A DNA stretch of 64,000 nt from Streptomyces sp. NBC_00704 (GCF_036226605.1 NZ_CP109000.1:4584501-4648500), one strand, 5' to 3'. Counted from the first letter of the stretch, positions 8,003 through 17,249 are shown. The notes: a model not told the origin generated them from the sequence alone. Made by a program: numbers and translations.

Positions 8003-8878
8003 GTGGGATCACTGCGCAATCCGGTCGGGCCGCTTCCCTCCTCCATCTACTGGCGACGGAGGGCCGTACTGCTGTCCGTGTTCGCCCTGTTGGCGTTGCT
8101 GGTCCTGTGGGTGACGACGTCGGGCGGAGGCGGCGGCCGGAACGGCGCCGACGGGGGCGGCGGCAAGAACCCCGCCTCCTCGATCACGCCGGGGCCGTCC
8201 GGGTCGGGGCCCGCGATCAGTCAGAAGCCGGGCGGCCGGGACGAGTCGAGCGGGGGCGCCACCGGCGGGTCCGGCTCGGGCACGGGATCCGGTGCGGGCT
8301 CGGGCGGCGGCGCGGGAACCGGTGGCGCGGACGGCGGTGCGGCCGGCTCGGGCGACCTCGACGACGGCGTCAACGGCAGCGCGAGCGGCAACGGCGGCGT
8401 GGGCGCGATCGGCGGCGGGGGCGCCATCGGGGGCGACGGAGGCACCGCCACGACGCTGCCGGCCGGCACGACGCTGCCCAACTGCGCGCCCGGCGCCGTG
8501 ACGTTGACGCTGCGCAGCGTCCGCAACGCGTACTCGCCGGACGAGGCCCCCACTTTCAGGCTGACGGCCCGGAACAGCTCGGCCGCCGACTGCAAGGTCG
8601 ATCTCGGGCCGAAGAAGGCGGTGTTGACGATCACGAAGGCCGACGGTGACGACGACTACTGGTCGTCCGCGGACTGCCCCAAGGGCGCCGGGAGCCTGCT
8701 GTACCGCGTGCCGGCCCGAAGCAGCTTCACGTACACCCTGAAGTGGGACCGCAAGCCGAGCGCTCCGCAGTGCGCCACGCCTCCGGCGGGCACGGCCGGA
8801 GCGGGCACCTATCTGGTGGAGGCCAAGGCCCCGGGATTCGCGAAAGCGCAGACGTCCTTCGTCCTGAAGAGCGACTGA
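8003..8878 (+). CDS. Membrane-anchored Gly/Ser-rich protein
   Basis: A 291-residue protein with a short basic N-terminus (IYWRRRAV), one membrane helix (LLSVFALLALLVLWVTTS, about 25-42), then about 110 residues of Gly/Ser/Asp-rich low-complexity linker and an external globular domain of about 130 residues. That domain holds Cys residues at NCAPG, ADCKVD, ADCPKG and PQCATP, and resembles an immunoglobulin-like fold by its beta pattern. The GTG at 8003 is preceded by TACAGT at 7990-7995 and no ribosome site, so the message may be leaderless. Function not recognised; an exposed cell-surface role is inferred. Confidence 0.82.
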   Translation: MGSLRNPVGPLPSSIYWRRRAVLLSVFALLALLVLWVTTSGGGGGRNGADGGGGKNPASSITPGPSGSGPAISQKPGGRDESSGGATGGSGSGTGSGAGSGGGAGTGGADGGAAGSGDLDDGVNGSASGNGGVGAIGGGGAIGGDGGTATTLPAGTTLPNCAPGAVTLTLRSVRNAYSPDEAPTFRLTARNSSAADCKVDLGPKKAVLTITKADGDDDYWSSADCPKGAGSLLYRVPARSSFTYTLKWDRKPSAPQCATPPAGTAGAGTYLVEAKAPGFAKAQTSFVLKSD

Positions 8879-8889
8879 GTCACCGCGCG

Positions 8890-8911
8890 GCCGGCGCTGA
8901 GCGGCGCCGGC
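8890..8911. terminator. Hairpin between convergent genes
   Basis: GCCGGCGC and GCGCCGGC form a perfect 8-bp stem with a 6-base loop, 12 bases after the stop of the Gly-rich protein gene and facing disA. It can serve both directions. Confidence 0.6.
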
Positions 8912-8923
8912 ACACAACCTCGT

Positions 8924-8985
8924 CGGTACGCGCCCCCGGTCTGCGCCGGTACGCGCCCCGGTCTGCGCCGGTGCGCGTCCTGGTC
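8924..8985. repeat. 22-bp tandem repeat, about 2.7 copies
   Basis: Units begin with CGGTACGCGCCCC and end with GGTCTGCGC; the third copy is degenerate. They lie between the terminator hairpin and the disA stop. Confidence 0.65.
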
Positions 8986-8996
8986 GGTTCAGCCGG

Positions 8997-10121
8997 TCAG
9001 ACGTAGCGCTCCAGGATCGACGACTCGGCCAGCCGGGACAGGCCCTCGCGCACGCTCCGGGCGCGCGCCTCGCCCACGCCGTCCACCGTCTGCAGATCGT
9101 CGACGCTCGCCGCGAGCAGTTTCTGCAGGCCGCCGAAGTGCTCGACCAGACGGTCGATGATGGCGCCGGGCAGACGAGGCACCTTCGCCAGCAGGCGGAA
9201 GCCACGCGGGGAGACCGCCGAGTCGAGCGCCTCGGGGGAGCCGGTGTAGCCCAACGCCCGTGCCACCGTGGACATTTCGAGCAGCTCGGCGTGGGAGAGC
9301 GCGTTCAGCTCGTAGAGCGCCTCGTCGACCGTGCGGGAGCGCTTGGCCGTGGGCTCGGGGACGTAGTCGCGGACGACCAGCTCGCGCTCCGGCTCCACGC
9401 CCGCGATCAGCTCGTCGAGCTGGAGGGCGAGCAGCCGCCCGTCCGTGCCCAGTTCGACCACGTATTCGGCGATTTCGGTGGCGATGCGGCGGACCATCTC
9501 CAGCCGCTGTGCCACCGCGGAGACGTCCCGGACCGTCACGAGGTCCTCGATCTCCAGCGCTGACAACGTTCCCGCGACCTCGTCCAGCCGGAGCTTGTAG
9601 CGCTCCAGGGTGGCCAGCGCCTGGTTCGCGCGGGACAGGATCGCCGCGGAGTCCTCCAGGACGCGGCGCTGCCCGTCGACGTACAGGGCGATCAGGCGCA
9701 TGGACTGCGAGACCGAGACGACCGGGTAGCCGACCTGCTTGCTGACCCGGTCGGCCGTGCGGTGCCGGGTGCCCGTCTCCTCCGTCGGGATCGTGGGGTC
9801 CGGCACCAGCTGGACGCCGGCGCGGAGGATCTTCGACAGGTCGGAGGAGACCACGATGCCGCCGTCGAGCTTGCACAGCTCGCGCAGCCGGGTGGCGGCG
9901 AACTCCACGTCCAGGACGAACCCGCCCGTGCACATGGCCTCGACGGTCTTGTCGGAGCCCAGGACGATGAGCCCGCCGGTGTTGCCGCGCAGGATCCTCT
10001 CCAGGCCGTCGCGCAGGGCCGTGCCGGGAGCCACCGCGCTCAGCGCGGCACGCATCAGGCCGTCGGCACCGGAACTCCCACCGGACTTTCCGGGAGCTGC
10101 CGCCCGGTCGTTGGCTGCCAC
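8997..10121 (-). CDS. disA: DNA integrity scanning protein DisA, diadenylate cyclase
   Basis: A 374-residue octameric enzyme that makes c-di-AMP from two ATP and senses branched DNA. The N-terminal DAC domain shows LDGGIVVS (Asp86) and GTRHRTA (117-123); the C-terminus carries helix-hairpin-helix DNA-binding motifs (VDDLQTVDGVGEARARSV). The GTG at 10121 follows GGAGGAG and gives the length usual in Streptomyces; upstream codons do not look like protein. It lies 80 bases after radA on the same strand, so the two are probably cotranscribed, and in other bacteria RadA restrains DisA. c-di-AMP affects osmotic balance and development in Streptomyces. Confidence 0.96.
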   Translation of the reverse strand: MAANDRAAAPGKSGGSSGADGLMRAALSAVAPGTALRDGLERILRGNTGGLIVLGSDKTVEAMCTGGFVLDVEFAATRLRELCKLDGGIVVSSDLSKILRAGVQLVPDPTIPTEETGTRHRTADRVSKQVGYPVVSVSQSMRLIALYVDGQRRVLEDSAAILSRANQALATLERYKLRLDEVAGTLSALEIEDLVTVRDVSAVAQRLEMVRRIATEIAEYVVELGTDGRLLALQLDELIAGVEPERELVVRDYVPEPTAKRSRTVDEALYELNALSHAELLEMSTVARALGYTGSPEALDSAVSPRGFRLLAKVPRLPGAIIDRLVEHFGGLQKLLAASVDDLQTVDGVGEARARSVREGLSRLAESSILERYV

Positions 10122-10201
10122 TGCACTCCTCCGGTCACAGGTCTGGGACGCTCCCGTTCCGCGCACTCGTTTCGTACGGACGGGCGAGACCAGGGCAAAG
10201 T

Positions 10202-11611
10202 CTACCGGCGGTCCTCCGACTCCCGTGGGGCGTCTCGGCGACGGGAGCGCGGCAGGACCCGCAGGGCGTCCCCCATGTCCGCGACCTCCAGGACCTTCAT
10301 GCCCGCCGGGATCTTGCCGGGGTCGCCCGGCACGAGCGCGTGCGTGAAGCCCAGACGATGGGCCTCGGACAGTCTGCGCTGGACGCCCGTGACCCGTCTG
10401 ACCTCGCCCGCGAGGCCCACCTCGCCGATCGCGACGAGGTTCTTGGGCAGCGGGGTGTCACTCGCGGCGGAGGCCAGGGCGAGGGCGATCGCCAGGTCCG
10501 CGGCCGGCTCCGACAGCTTCACCCCGCCGACCGTGGCGGAGTAGATGTCCCGCTTGCCGAGGGCGGTGATCCGGCCGCGCTGCTCCAGCACGGCCAGCAT
10601 CATGGAGACGCGGGAGGTCTCCAGGCCGGACGTCGTGCGCCGGGGCGAGGGGATCTGGGAGTCCACGGTGAGCGCCTGCACCTCGGCGACCAGCGGGCGT
10701 CGGCCCTCCAGGGTGACCGTCAGACAGGTACCCGGGACCGGTTCGTCACGACGGGTCAGGAAAAGTCCGCTCGGGTCCGTAAGGCCCGTGATGCCCTCGT
10801 CGTGCAGTTCGAAGCAGCCGACCTCGTCGGTGGCGCCGTAGCGGTTCTTGACGCCGCGCACCAGGCGCAGCCGCGCGTGCCGGTCGCCCTCAAAGCTAAG
10901 GACGACGTCCACCAGATGTTCGAGGAGGCGGGGGCCGGCGATCGCGCCGTCCTTGGTGACGTGGCCCACCAGGAGCGTGGACATGCCGCGTTCCTTCGAG
11001 GCACGGATCAGGGCGCCCGCCACCTCGCGGACCTGGGCCATGCCGCCGGGCGCCCCGTCGATCTCCGGAGAGGCGACCGTCTGCACGGAGTCCACGATCA
11101 GCAGGGACGGCTTCACGGCGTCCAAGTGGCCGAGGACGGCCGCGAGATCGGTCTCGGCGGCCAGGTACAGATGGTCGTCGAGCGCGCCGATGCGGTCGGC
11201 GCGCAGCCGGACCTGCGACGCCGACTCCTCGCCCGTGACGTAGAGGGTGCGGTGCTCGGCACTGGCCGACTTGGCCGCCACGTCGAGCAGCAGCGTCGAC
11301 TTGCCGACGCCGGGCTCCCCGGCCAGCAGCACCACCGCGCCGGGCACGAGCCCGCCGCCCAGGACGCGGTCCAGCTCGGGCACGCCGGTGGGGCGTGCGG
11401 TGGCCTGGCGGCCGTCGACCTGGCCGATCGGGAGCGCGGAGGTGGTGACCCGGCCCGGCGCCGTCGTGCGGACCGCGGGCGTGCCGTACTCCTCGACCGT
11501 CCCCCACGCCTGGCACTCGGGGCAGCGGCCGAGCCACTTGGCCGTCTGCCAGCCGCACTCCGTGCAGCGGTAGGACGGTCGGTCCTTGGTGGTCTTCGTA
11601 CGGGCAGCCAT
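10202..11611 (-). CDS. radA: DNA repair protein RadA (Sms)
   Basis: A 469-residue RecA-like ATPase that promotes branch migration in recombination. A C4 zinc finger (Cys16, Cys19, Cys30, Cys33) is followed by Walker A GEPGVGKST (98-106), the Walker B region LLIVDSVQ, the RadA signature KNRYG (255-259) and a Lon-like C-terminal domain. The ATG at 11611 is chosen by family length (MAARTKTTKDRPSY); there is no clear ribosome site, and an in-frame GTG lies 8 codons upstream. It precedes disA in a likely two-gene operon. Confidence 0.96.
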   Translation of the reverse strand: MAARTKTTKDRPSYRCTECGWQTAKWLGRCPECQAWGTVEEYGTPAVRTTAPGRVTTSALPIGQVDGRQATARPTGVPELDRVLGGGLVPGAVVLLAGEPGVGKSTLLLDVAAKSASAEHRTLYVTGEESASQVRLRADRIGALDDHLYLAAETDLAAVLGHLDAVKPSLLIVDSVQTVASPEIDGAPGGMAQVREVAGALIRASKERGMSTLLVGHVTKDGAIAGPRLLEHLVDVVLSFEGDRHARLRLVRGVKNRYGATDEVGCFELHDEGITGLTDPSGLFLTRRDEPVPGTCLTVTLEGRRPLVAEVQALTVDSQIPSPRRTTSGLETSRVSMMLAVLEQRGRITALGKRDIYSATVGGVKLSEPAADLAIALALASAASDTPLPKNLVAIGEVGLAGEVRRVTGVQRRLSEAHRLGFTHALVPGDPGKIPAGMKVLEVADMGDALRVLPRSRRRDAPRESEDRR

Positions 11612-12001
11612 GGGGGCAACCGTAACCGCCGCCACCGACAGCCGGACGGGCCTGTGGACGAGCGCGCTCCCGAAGGCCCCCGCGCCGCCCCTCCATGCCC
11701 TCCGCAGGCCGCGCTCCGCCACCCGCCGCCGTCGCGCCCCCGCCGCCCTCCGTCATCACCCCGCGACCCCTCCGCCGGCCCCCCGGTCGGCCCCCCGTCG
11801 CTCCCTCGTCGCCGTCCGCGCGCGGGGGCGCACGGCGGGGCGGGCGGCGGCGCCCCCTGCGATCCGGCCACGCCCCGTCACGAACGAGCCATCGGACCCG
11901 CCTTCCGGGTCCCCTTATGAGGGATCGTTTCACCCGTACGGATTAAAAGGACTCAAGGGACAAGTGGACCTCGTTCCGCGCCGCCTACGGTCGCACGGGT
12001 G
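11612..12001. promoter_or_regulatory. Divergent promoter region, radA / BACON protein
   Basis: A 390-base gene-less interval between genes that point away from each other. It holds a stem-loop GGACCCG/CGGGTCC at 11894-11912 and an AT-richer patch around GGATTAAAAGG at 11940-11950, close to the rightward gene. No certain promoter hexamers were identified. Confidence 0.45.
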
Positions 12002-13903
12002 ATGAGCAGCAGCCCGGAAACCTCGACCCGCACGACCGGCGCGCACCGGGCGCACCGGGAGGCGCGCGACACCGCTGCGGCGCGCACGCTCGCGCAGCGG
12101 CCGCCCGCGCGCTACGAGCCGTACCTGGACGGCCTGTTCACCTACTGTCTGTCGGTCCTGTGCGACCACGACGCGGCCACCGCCGCCCTCGGGGACGCCC
12201 TCGCGTTCGCCGAGCGGCGCGGGCAGCGGATGCCGGACGCCGCGGGCGACCGCCGGGCCTGGCTGTACGCCCTGGCCCGCTGGGCCTGTCTGCGCAAGCT
12301 CACCGAGGCCAGGCAGAGACGCCGGAGCACGCACGCCGCGCACCGCGACGGCGGCCGCCGCCGCCCGGCCGGGAAACACACCACCACCGCGACGCCCGCG
12401 GCCTCTCCGGCGTCCTCGGCGTCCTCGGCAGACGCGGCTCAGGCCGCAGGCGCCGTCCCTTCCGCCTCCGCCTCCACCTCCGCGCCGGCTTCCGTCTCCA
12501 GCCCCTCTGTCGCGTCCGGGGGGCCCGTCCCCGACGGGCTTCAGGAGCGGCGGCGGCGCGAACTCGCCCTGCTCGCCTGGCCGGAGGCCGCCGGCACCTC
12601 GCCGGAGCAGCGCGAGGCCCTGGAACTGGCCGTGCGTCATCACCTGGCCGCGCACGAGGTCGCCGCCGTGCTCGGCAGGGATCTCGCCGCCGCCCGCGAA
12701 CTGCTCGCCTCCGCGGCCTGTGAGGTCGAGCGCACGCGCGCGGCGCTCGCCGTCGTCGAGACCGGCGGCTGTCCCGGGGTGAGCCGGCTCGCCGGTGAGA
12801 ACCAGCTCGTGCTGAGCGCCGCCCTGCGCCGCGAGCTGGTCCGGCACGTCGACGACTGCCCGCACTGCCGCCGCGCCGCCGAGCGCGCCGTCCCCGGCCG
12901 CTGGCCCGGCGCCGGCGTCACCCCCGCCGAGCTGCCGATCCTGGAGGCGCCCCGCGCGCAGCTGCACGTCGCCATGGCGAGGCCCTCCCGCGCGCGGGGA
13001 GTCGCCGTGCCGCGCTACGACCGGCGCGGCTTCCCGATGGACCCCAAGGACCGCGCCGCCCGCCGGGAGCGCCTGCGCGCGCGTGCGGTCACGACGACCG
13101 TCGTCGCCACCGTCGTCGCCGCCCCCGTCATCGCCCTGTGGGCGGCCTACCGCGGCACGCCGACGGGGGAGGGGGCCGAGGGCCGCTCGGCCAGCGCGGG
13201 CGAGGCGCACGGCCCCGGCGGCTTCGACGGCGAGACCGGGGGCGGCTACGAGAACGCCGGGAACGTCAGCACCCGGCCCGGCGCCGGCCCGGCCCGGCGC
13301 GGCGAGCCGGACGTGTCCGTGGAGGTCATCAGCGTCAGCGGACTCGGGCACGGTGCGGCCGGCCGGCTGTCGGTGAAGGCCGTCACCAGCGGCGACACCA
13401 CCCTCATCACCCTCGCCGCGTCCGCGGAGGCGGAGAAGCCGATCCGCTGGTCGGCCACCACGGCGGCCCCCTGGCTCTATCTGAGCCGTACCACGGGCAC
13501 GCTGAAGCCCGGCGAGTCGGTGACGGTCAGGGTGTACGTCGACCCCCTGCGCGAACCCTCCGGGCACTGGCACGCGCGCGTGGCGATCGCCCCGGCGGGC
13601 GCGGTCGTCTCGATCGAGGGCTACGGCACCGCTCCCGGCCCGTCCCACCCCGGCGACGGGCACGGGCACGGGCACGGGCATGGCCACGGCCACGGCCACG
13701 GCCATGGCCCGGGCCCCGGTGATCCGCCCCCCACGTCCGGCCCGGAGCCGACTCCGACGGCCCCGTCCTCCCCGGACCCCACACCGACGGCCCCGCCCAC
13801 CTCGGCGGACCCGGAGCCGACGCCCGGGGACCCGTCCCCGTCCGCCCCGGACAGCCCGTCCCCGACGACCGACGACGACCCGCCGAGCCCGGCCACGTCC
13901 TGA
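12002..13903 (+). CDS. Sigma-like cytoplasmic domain joined through a membrane helix to a BACON-like domain
   Basis: A 633-residue protein of unusual make-up. Residues about 42-105 resemble ECF sigma region 2 (YEPYLDGLFTYCLSVLCDHD ... AWLYALARWACLRKL). About 195-260 look like a degenerate region 4 (SPEQREALELAVRHHL, then AHEVAAVLGRDLAAARELL). A HVDDCPHC motif (His282, Cys286, Cys289) recalls anti-sigma zinc fingers. One membrane helix lies at about 361-383, then a linker, a BACON-like domain (about 438-541) with SATTAAPWLYLSRTTGTL, a run of alternating His-Gly, and a Pro/Thr/Ser tail. ATG at 12002; a GTG directly before it is also possible. It faces away from radA. A signalling or surface-binding role is inferred; the sigma-like part looks too degenerate to be active. 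Confidence 0.8.
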   Translation: MSSSPETSTRTTGAHRAHREARDTAAARTLAQRPPARYEPYLDGLFTYCLSVLCDHDAATAALGDALAFAERRGQRMPDAAGDRRAWLYALARWACLRKLTEARQRRRSTHAAHRDGGRRRPAGKHTTTATPAASPASSASSADAAQAAGAVPSASASTSAPASVSSPSVASGGPVPDGLQERRRRELALLAWPEAAGTSPEQREALELAVRHHLAAHEVAAVLGRDLAAARELLASAACEVERTRAALAVVETGGCPGVSRLAGENQLVLSAALRRELVRHVDDCPHCRRAAERAVPGRWPGAGVTPAELPILEAPRAQLHVAMARPSRARGVAVPRYDRRGFPMDPKDRAARRERLRARAVTTTVVATVVAAPVIALWAAYRGTPTGEGAEGRSASAGEAHGPGGFDGETGGGYENAGNVSTRPGAGPARRGEPDVSVEVISVSGLGHGAAGRLSVKAVTSGDTTLITLAASAEAEKPIRWSATTAAPWLYLSRTTGTLKPGESVTVRVYVDPLREPSGHWHARVAIAPAGAVVSIEGYGTAPGPSHPGDGHGHGHGHGHGHGHGHGPGPGDPPPTSGPEPTPTAPSSPDPTPTAPPTSADPEPTPGDPSPSAPDSPSPTTDDDPPSPATS

Positions 13904-13986
13904 ACGGCCCAGGCGGGCCGACGGCCCGGACCCACCGGCGCGACCGGACCCCACCGGCCGCCGGGTTGCCGCCTCGGCGCGATCGG

Positions 13987-14913
13987 CTAGGCGGGATCGC
14001 CCCTGTCAGGCCGGTCGACCGGGGCGACGGCGGCGGTCGGAGCGGCAGCAGGGGGGACCGGGTCCGCCGGGTGCGGGGCCAGCAGGGGGAGCTGTGCGGC
14101 GAGGCGCTCCTCGCACAGTTCGACGAGGCGGTCGTAGCCGGCCTTGCCCATCAGTTCGGTCAGCTCGGGGCGGTACGACACGTACACCGGGTCGCCCGCG
14201 CCGTGCGCCGAGGTGGCCGACGTGCACCACCAGTGCAGGTCGTGGCCGCCCGGCCCCCAGCCGCGCCGGTCGTACTCGCCGATCGACACCTGGAGCACGC
14301 GCGTGTCGTCGGGCCGGTCGATCCAGTCGTAGGTCCGCCGCACCGGAAGCTGCCAGCAGACGTCCGGCTTGGTCTCCAGCGGCTCGCGGCCCTCGCGCAG
14401 GGCCAGGATGTGCAGCGAGCAGCCCGCGCCGCCGGCGAATCCCGGCCGGTTCTGGAAGATGCAGGAGCCGTTGAACGGGCGGGTCTGGCGGGAGCCCTCC
14501 TCGTCCTGCGAGACCCAGCCGCCGCGCTCGCCCTCGGCGTGGTGCTGCCAGATGTCGGGGGTGAGCCTCGCCACGTGCTCGGCGACGCGCTTCTCGTCGT
14601 CCTCGTCGGAGAAGTGGGCTCCCAGCGAGCAGCACCCGTCGTCCGCGCGGCCCGCCTGGATGCCCTGGCAGCCGCTGCCGAAGATGCAGTTCCAGCGCGA
14701 GGTCAGCCAGGTCAGATCGCAGCGGAAGACCTGCTCGGCGTCGGCCGGGTCCGGAAACTCCACCCACGCGCGGGCGAAGTCCAGGCCCTTCTCGTCGCCG
14801 GCCGGAGCCTTGGCCGCCGCGGTCTTGCCGGGCTTCTTCGGCGGCTTCACCGGCTTCGCCCGCGAGGGGCCGCCGGCGGGTTTGTCGGCCTTCGCCTTGT
14901 TCGTCTTTGGCAC
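13987..14913 (-). CDS. Conserved cysteine-rich protein of unknown function
   Basis: A 308-residue soluble protein with a Lys/Ala/Pro-rich N-terminal 40 residues and then a globular part with many conserved-looking Cys: Cys65, Cys76, Cys82, Cys94 and Cys95 in the first 100 residues, plus GSCIFQ, AGCSLH and DVCWQLP further on. The Cys spacing suggests a bound metal or iron-sulfur centre, but no family is recognised. A Pro/Ala/Asp tail closes it. The GTG at 14913 (MPKTNKAKADKP) is chosen because coding-like sequence begins there; upstream is a 26-bp repeat. It converges with the BACON protein gene and diverges from the phosphatase gene. Confidence 0.8.
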   Translation of the reverse strand: MPKTNKAKADKPAGGPSRAKPVKPPKKPGKTAAAKAPAGDEKGLDFARAWVEFPDPADAEQVFRCDLTWLTSRWNCIFGSGCQGIQAGRADDGCCSLGAHFSDEDDEKRVAEHVARLTPDIWQHHAEGERGGWVSQDEEGSRQTRPFNGSCIFQNRPGFAGGAGCSLHILALREGREPLETKPDVCWQLPVRRTYDWIDRPDDTRVLQVSIGEYDRRGWGPGGHDLHWWCTSATSAHGAGDPVYVSYRPELTELMGKAGYDRLVELCEERLAAQLPLLAPHPADPVPPAAAPTAAVAPVDRPDRGDPA

Positions 14914-14962
14914 CCGTCCAGGGTAAGTCGCCCAAGGCCGCTCCGGGGACGTCGTCCACCTC

Positions 14963-15040
14963 CCGGGCGCTCCGTTCGCGACGACCTTCCGGGCGCTCCG
15001 TTCGCGACGACCTCCCGGTCGCTTCGTTCGCGACGGGCGT
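14963..15040. repeat. 26-bp tandem repeat, three copies
   Basis: Units start at 14963, 14989 and 15015 and share CGGGCGCTCCGTTCGCGACG; the third has substitutions. They lie between divergent genes, about 50 bases upstream of the Ppx/GppA gene, so they may overlap its control region. Confidence 0.8.
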
Positions 15041-15088
15041 TCCGACCCGCGCCCCCTGGACCGTCCGGTGGGCAGTAGCGTTCCCTGC

Positions 15089-16021
15089 ATGAGACTCGGT
15101 GTCCTCGACGTGGGATCGAACACGGTGCATCTGCTGGTGGTGGACGCACACCCGGGCGCGTGCCCGCTGCCCGCGCACTCGCACAAGGTGGAACTGCGCC
15201 TCGCCCAACTCCTCGACGGGGACGGAGCGATCGGCGCCGAGGGCGTCGACCGACTGATCGCGGTGGTGCGGGAGGCGCTCCAGGCCGCCGAGGACAAGGG
15301 CGTCGAGGATCTGCTGCCCTTCGCGACCTCGGCCGTGCGCGAGGCCAGCAACGCCGACGAGGTCCTCGCGCGCGTGCGGGCCGAGACAGGTGTGGAGCTG
15401 CAGGTTCTCTCCGGCGCGGAGGAGGCCCGGCACACGTTTCTCGCCGCCCGCCGCTGGTTCGGCTGGTCGGCGGGGAAGCTGCTGGTCCTGGACATCGGCG
15501 GCGGTTCCCTGGAGATCGCGTTCGGCATGGACGAGGAGCCCGACGCTGCGGTGTCGCTGCCGCTGGGCGCGGGCCGTCTCACCGCGGGCTGGCTCCCCGG
15601 CGACCCGCCCGAGGCGGAGGACGTCCGGGCCCTGCGCCGCCACGTCCGTGCGCAGATCGCCCGCACGGTCGGCGAGTTCGCCCGGTTCGGCGCCCCCGAC
15701 CACGTCGTCGCCACGTCGAAGACCTTCAAGCAGCTCGCCCGCATAGCCGGCGCGGCCCGCTCCACCGAGGGCCAGTACGTCCAGCGCGAGCTCAAGCGGG
15801 AGTCCCTGGAGGCCTGGGTGCCGCGGCTGGCGGGCATGACGGCGGCGCAGCGGGCGGAGCTGCCCGGGGTCTCCGAGGGCCGCGCCAACCAGCTCCTCGC
15901 CGGTGCGCTCGTGGCCGAGGGGGCGATGGACCTCTTCGGCATCGAGTCGGTCGAGGTCTGCCCCTGGGCGCTCAGGGAGGGCGTCATCCTGCGCAAACTC
16001 GATCACATGGCGTCGGCGTGA
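15089..16021 (+). CDS. Ppx/GppA-family phosphatase
   Basis: A 310-residue ASKHA-fold protein, the short actinobacterial form. Phosphate-binding loops are visible as LDVGSNTVHLLV at the N-terminus and LVLDIGGGSLEIAFG in the middle; ATSAVREASN and ATSKTFKQLARIAG are conserved family blocks. Members hydrolyse polyphosphate or pppGpp; this short form resembles Rv0496-type exopolyphosphatases. The ATG at 15089 lacks a ribosome site but has TAGCGT ending 7 bases upstream, so it is probably leaderless. Substrate preference cannot be settled from sequence. Confidence 0.9.
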   Translation: MRLGVLDVGSNTVHLLVVDAHPGACPLPAHSHKVELRLAQLLDGDGAIGAEGVDRLIAVVREALQAAEDKGVEDLLPFATSAVREASNADEVLARVRAETGVELQVLSGAEEARHTFLAARRWFGWSAGKLLVLDIGGGSLEIAFGMDEEPDAAVSLPLGAGRLTAGWLPGDPPEAEDVRALRRHVRAQIARTVGEFARFGAPDHVVATSKTFKQLARIAGAARSTEGQYVQRELKRESLEAWVPRLAGMTAAQRAELPGVSEGRANQLLAGALVAEGAMDLFGIESVEVCPWALREGVILRKLDHMASA

Positions 16022-16220
16022 CGGACCGGACGGACTGACGGACCCGACGCGTACCCGCCCGACGTGACGTACCCGACAAGAGGGCGCGCGCGGCGGCCGG
16101 ACGGCGTACCGAACGGGGAGCTGAGCTGCGCTTCGGGCGGCGCGAGGGCACAACTGCGCGCGGGCGTCCGGGGCGCGAGGGCCCCGCACCCACCCGGTCC
16201 CACCCCGTAACCTGTCCACC

Positions 16221-17249
16221 ATGGCAGAGCCAGTCGTGCGGATCCCGGATGCGAAGGTCGCCCTGTCGACTGCCTCGGTCTATCCGGAGTCGACGGCGAC
16301 GGCCTTCGAGATCGCCGCACGCCTCGGCTACGACGGCGTCGAGGTCATGGTCTGGAACGATCCCGTCAGCCAGGACATCGACGCGCTGCGCCGACTCAGC
16401 GACTTCCACCGGATCCCGATCCTCGCCGTACACGCCCCCTGCCTGCTCATCACGCAGCGGGTGTGGTCGACCGACCCGTGGACCAAGCTCCAGCGGGCCC
16501 GCGCGGCCGCGGAGAAGCTCGGCGCGAGCACCGTCGTCGTCCACCCGCCGTTCCGTTGGCAGCGCCAGTACGCGCGCGACTTCGTCACCGGCATCTGGCG
16601 GATGGCGGACGAGACGGACGTGCGGTTCGCCGTCGAGAACATGTACCCCTGGCGCTACCGCGACCGCGAGATGCTCGCTTACGCCCCCGACTGGGACGTC
16701 ACGAAGGACGACTACCGGCACTTCACCATCGACCTCAGCCACGCCGCGACGTCCCGCACGGACGCGATGGGCATGGTCGACCGCATGGCCGACCGGCTGG
16801 GCCACGTCCATCTCGCCGACGGAAACGGTTCCGCGAAGGACGAGCACCTGGTGCCCGGGCGCGGCTCCCAGCCCTGTGCGGAACTGCTGGAGCGGCTCGC
16901 GCTGACCGGTTTCGACGGGCACGTCGTGATCGAGGTCAACACCCGGCGCGCGATGTCCGGCGCCGAACGGGAGGCCGATCTGGCGGAGGCGCTGGCCTTC
17001 ACCCGCCTGCACCTGGCGTCGGCGTCCCGAGGCGCACCCGGAACGACCGGCGCACCCGCGTCCTCCGCGTCCCCTGCCTCATCCGGCCCGTCAGGCTCCC
17101 CGTCCCCGTCCCCGGCGTCCCGAGCCTCCGGCGGCCCGCCGCAGTCCGGGTCGCACTCCTCCGTCCCGGCCCCGTCGGCGCCCTCGGCCCCGCCGTCGTC
17201 GTCCGCCCGGTCGTCGCGCCGCTCGTCGGCGAAGGCGCGCCGCCGGTGA
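16221..17249 (+). CDS. Sugar phosphate isomerase/epimerase (AP endonuclease family 2 fold)
   Basis: A 342-residue TIM-barrel protein. KVALSTASVYPESTATAFEIAARLGYDGVEVMVW, VHAPCLL, VVVHPPFRWQ, FAVENMYPW, IDLSHAATS, HVHLADGNG and GFDGHVVIEVNTR are the successive metal-binding strands of the xylose-isomerase-like superfamily. The last 70 residues are a Ser/Pro/Ala-rich tail. TAACCT ends 7 bases before the ATG, suggesting a leaderless mRNA. It overlaps the next gene by GTGA, so the two are cotranscribed. The natural substrate is unknown. Confidence 0.88.
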   Translation: MAEPVVRIPDAKVALSTASVYPESTATAFEIAARLGYDGVEVMVWNDPVSQDIDALRRLSDFHRIPILAVHAPCLLITQRVWSTDPWTKLQRARAAAEKLGASTVVVHPPFRWQRQYARDFVTGIWRMADETDVRFAVENMYPWRYRDREMLAYAPDWDVTKDDYRHFTIDLSHAATSRTDAMGMVDRMADRLGHVHLADGNGSAKDEHLVPGRGSQPCAELLERLALTGFDGHVVIEVNTRRAMSGAEREADLAEALAFTRLHLASASRGAPGTTGAPASSASPASSGPSGSPSPSPASRASGGPPQSGSHSSVPAPSAPSAPPSSSARSSRRSSAKARRR

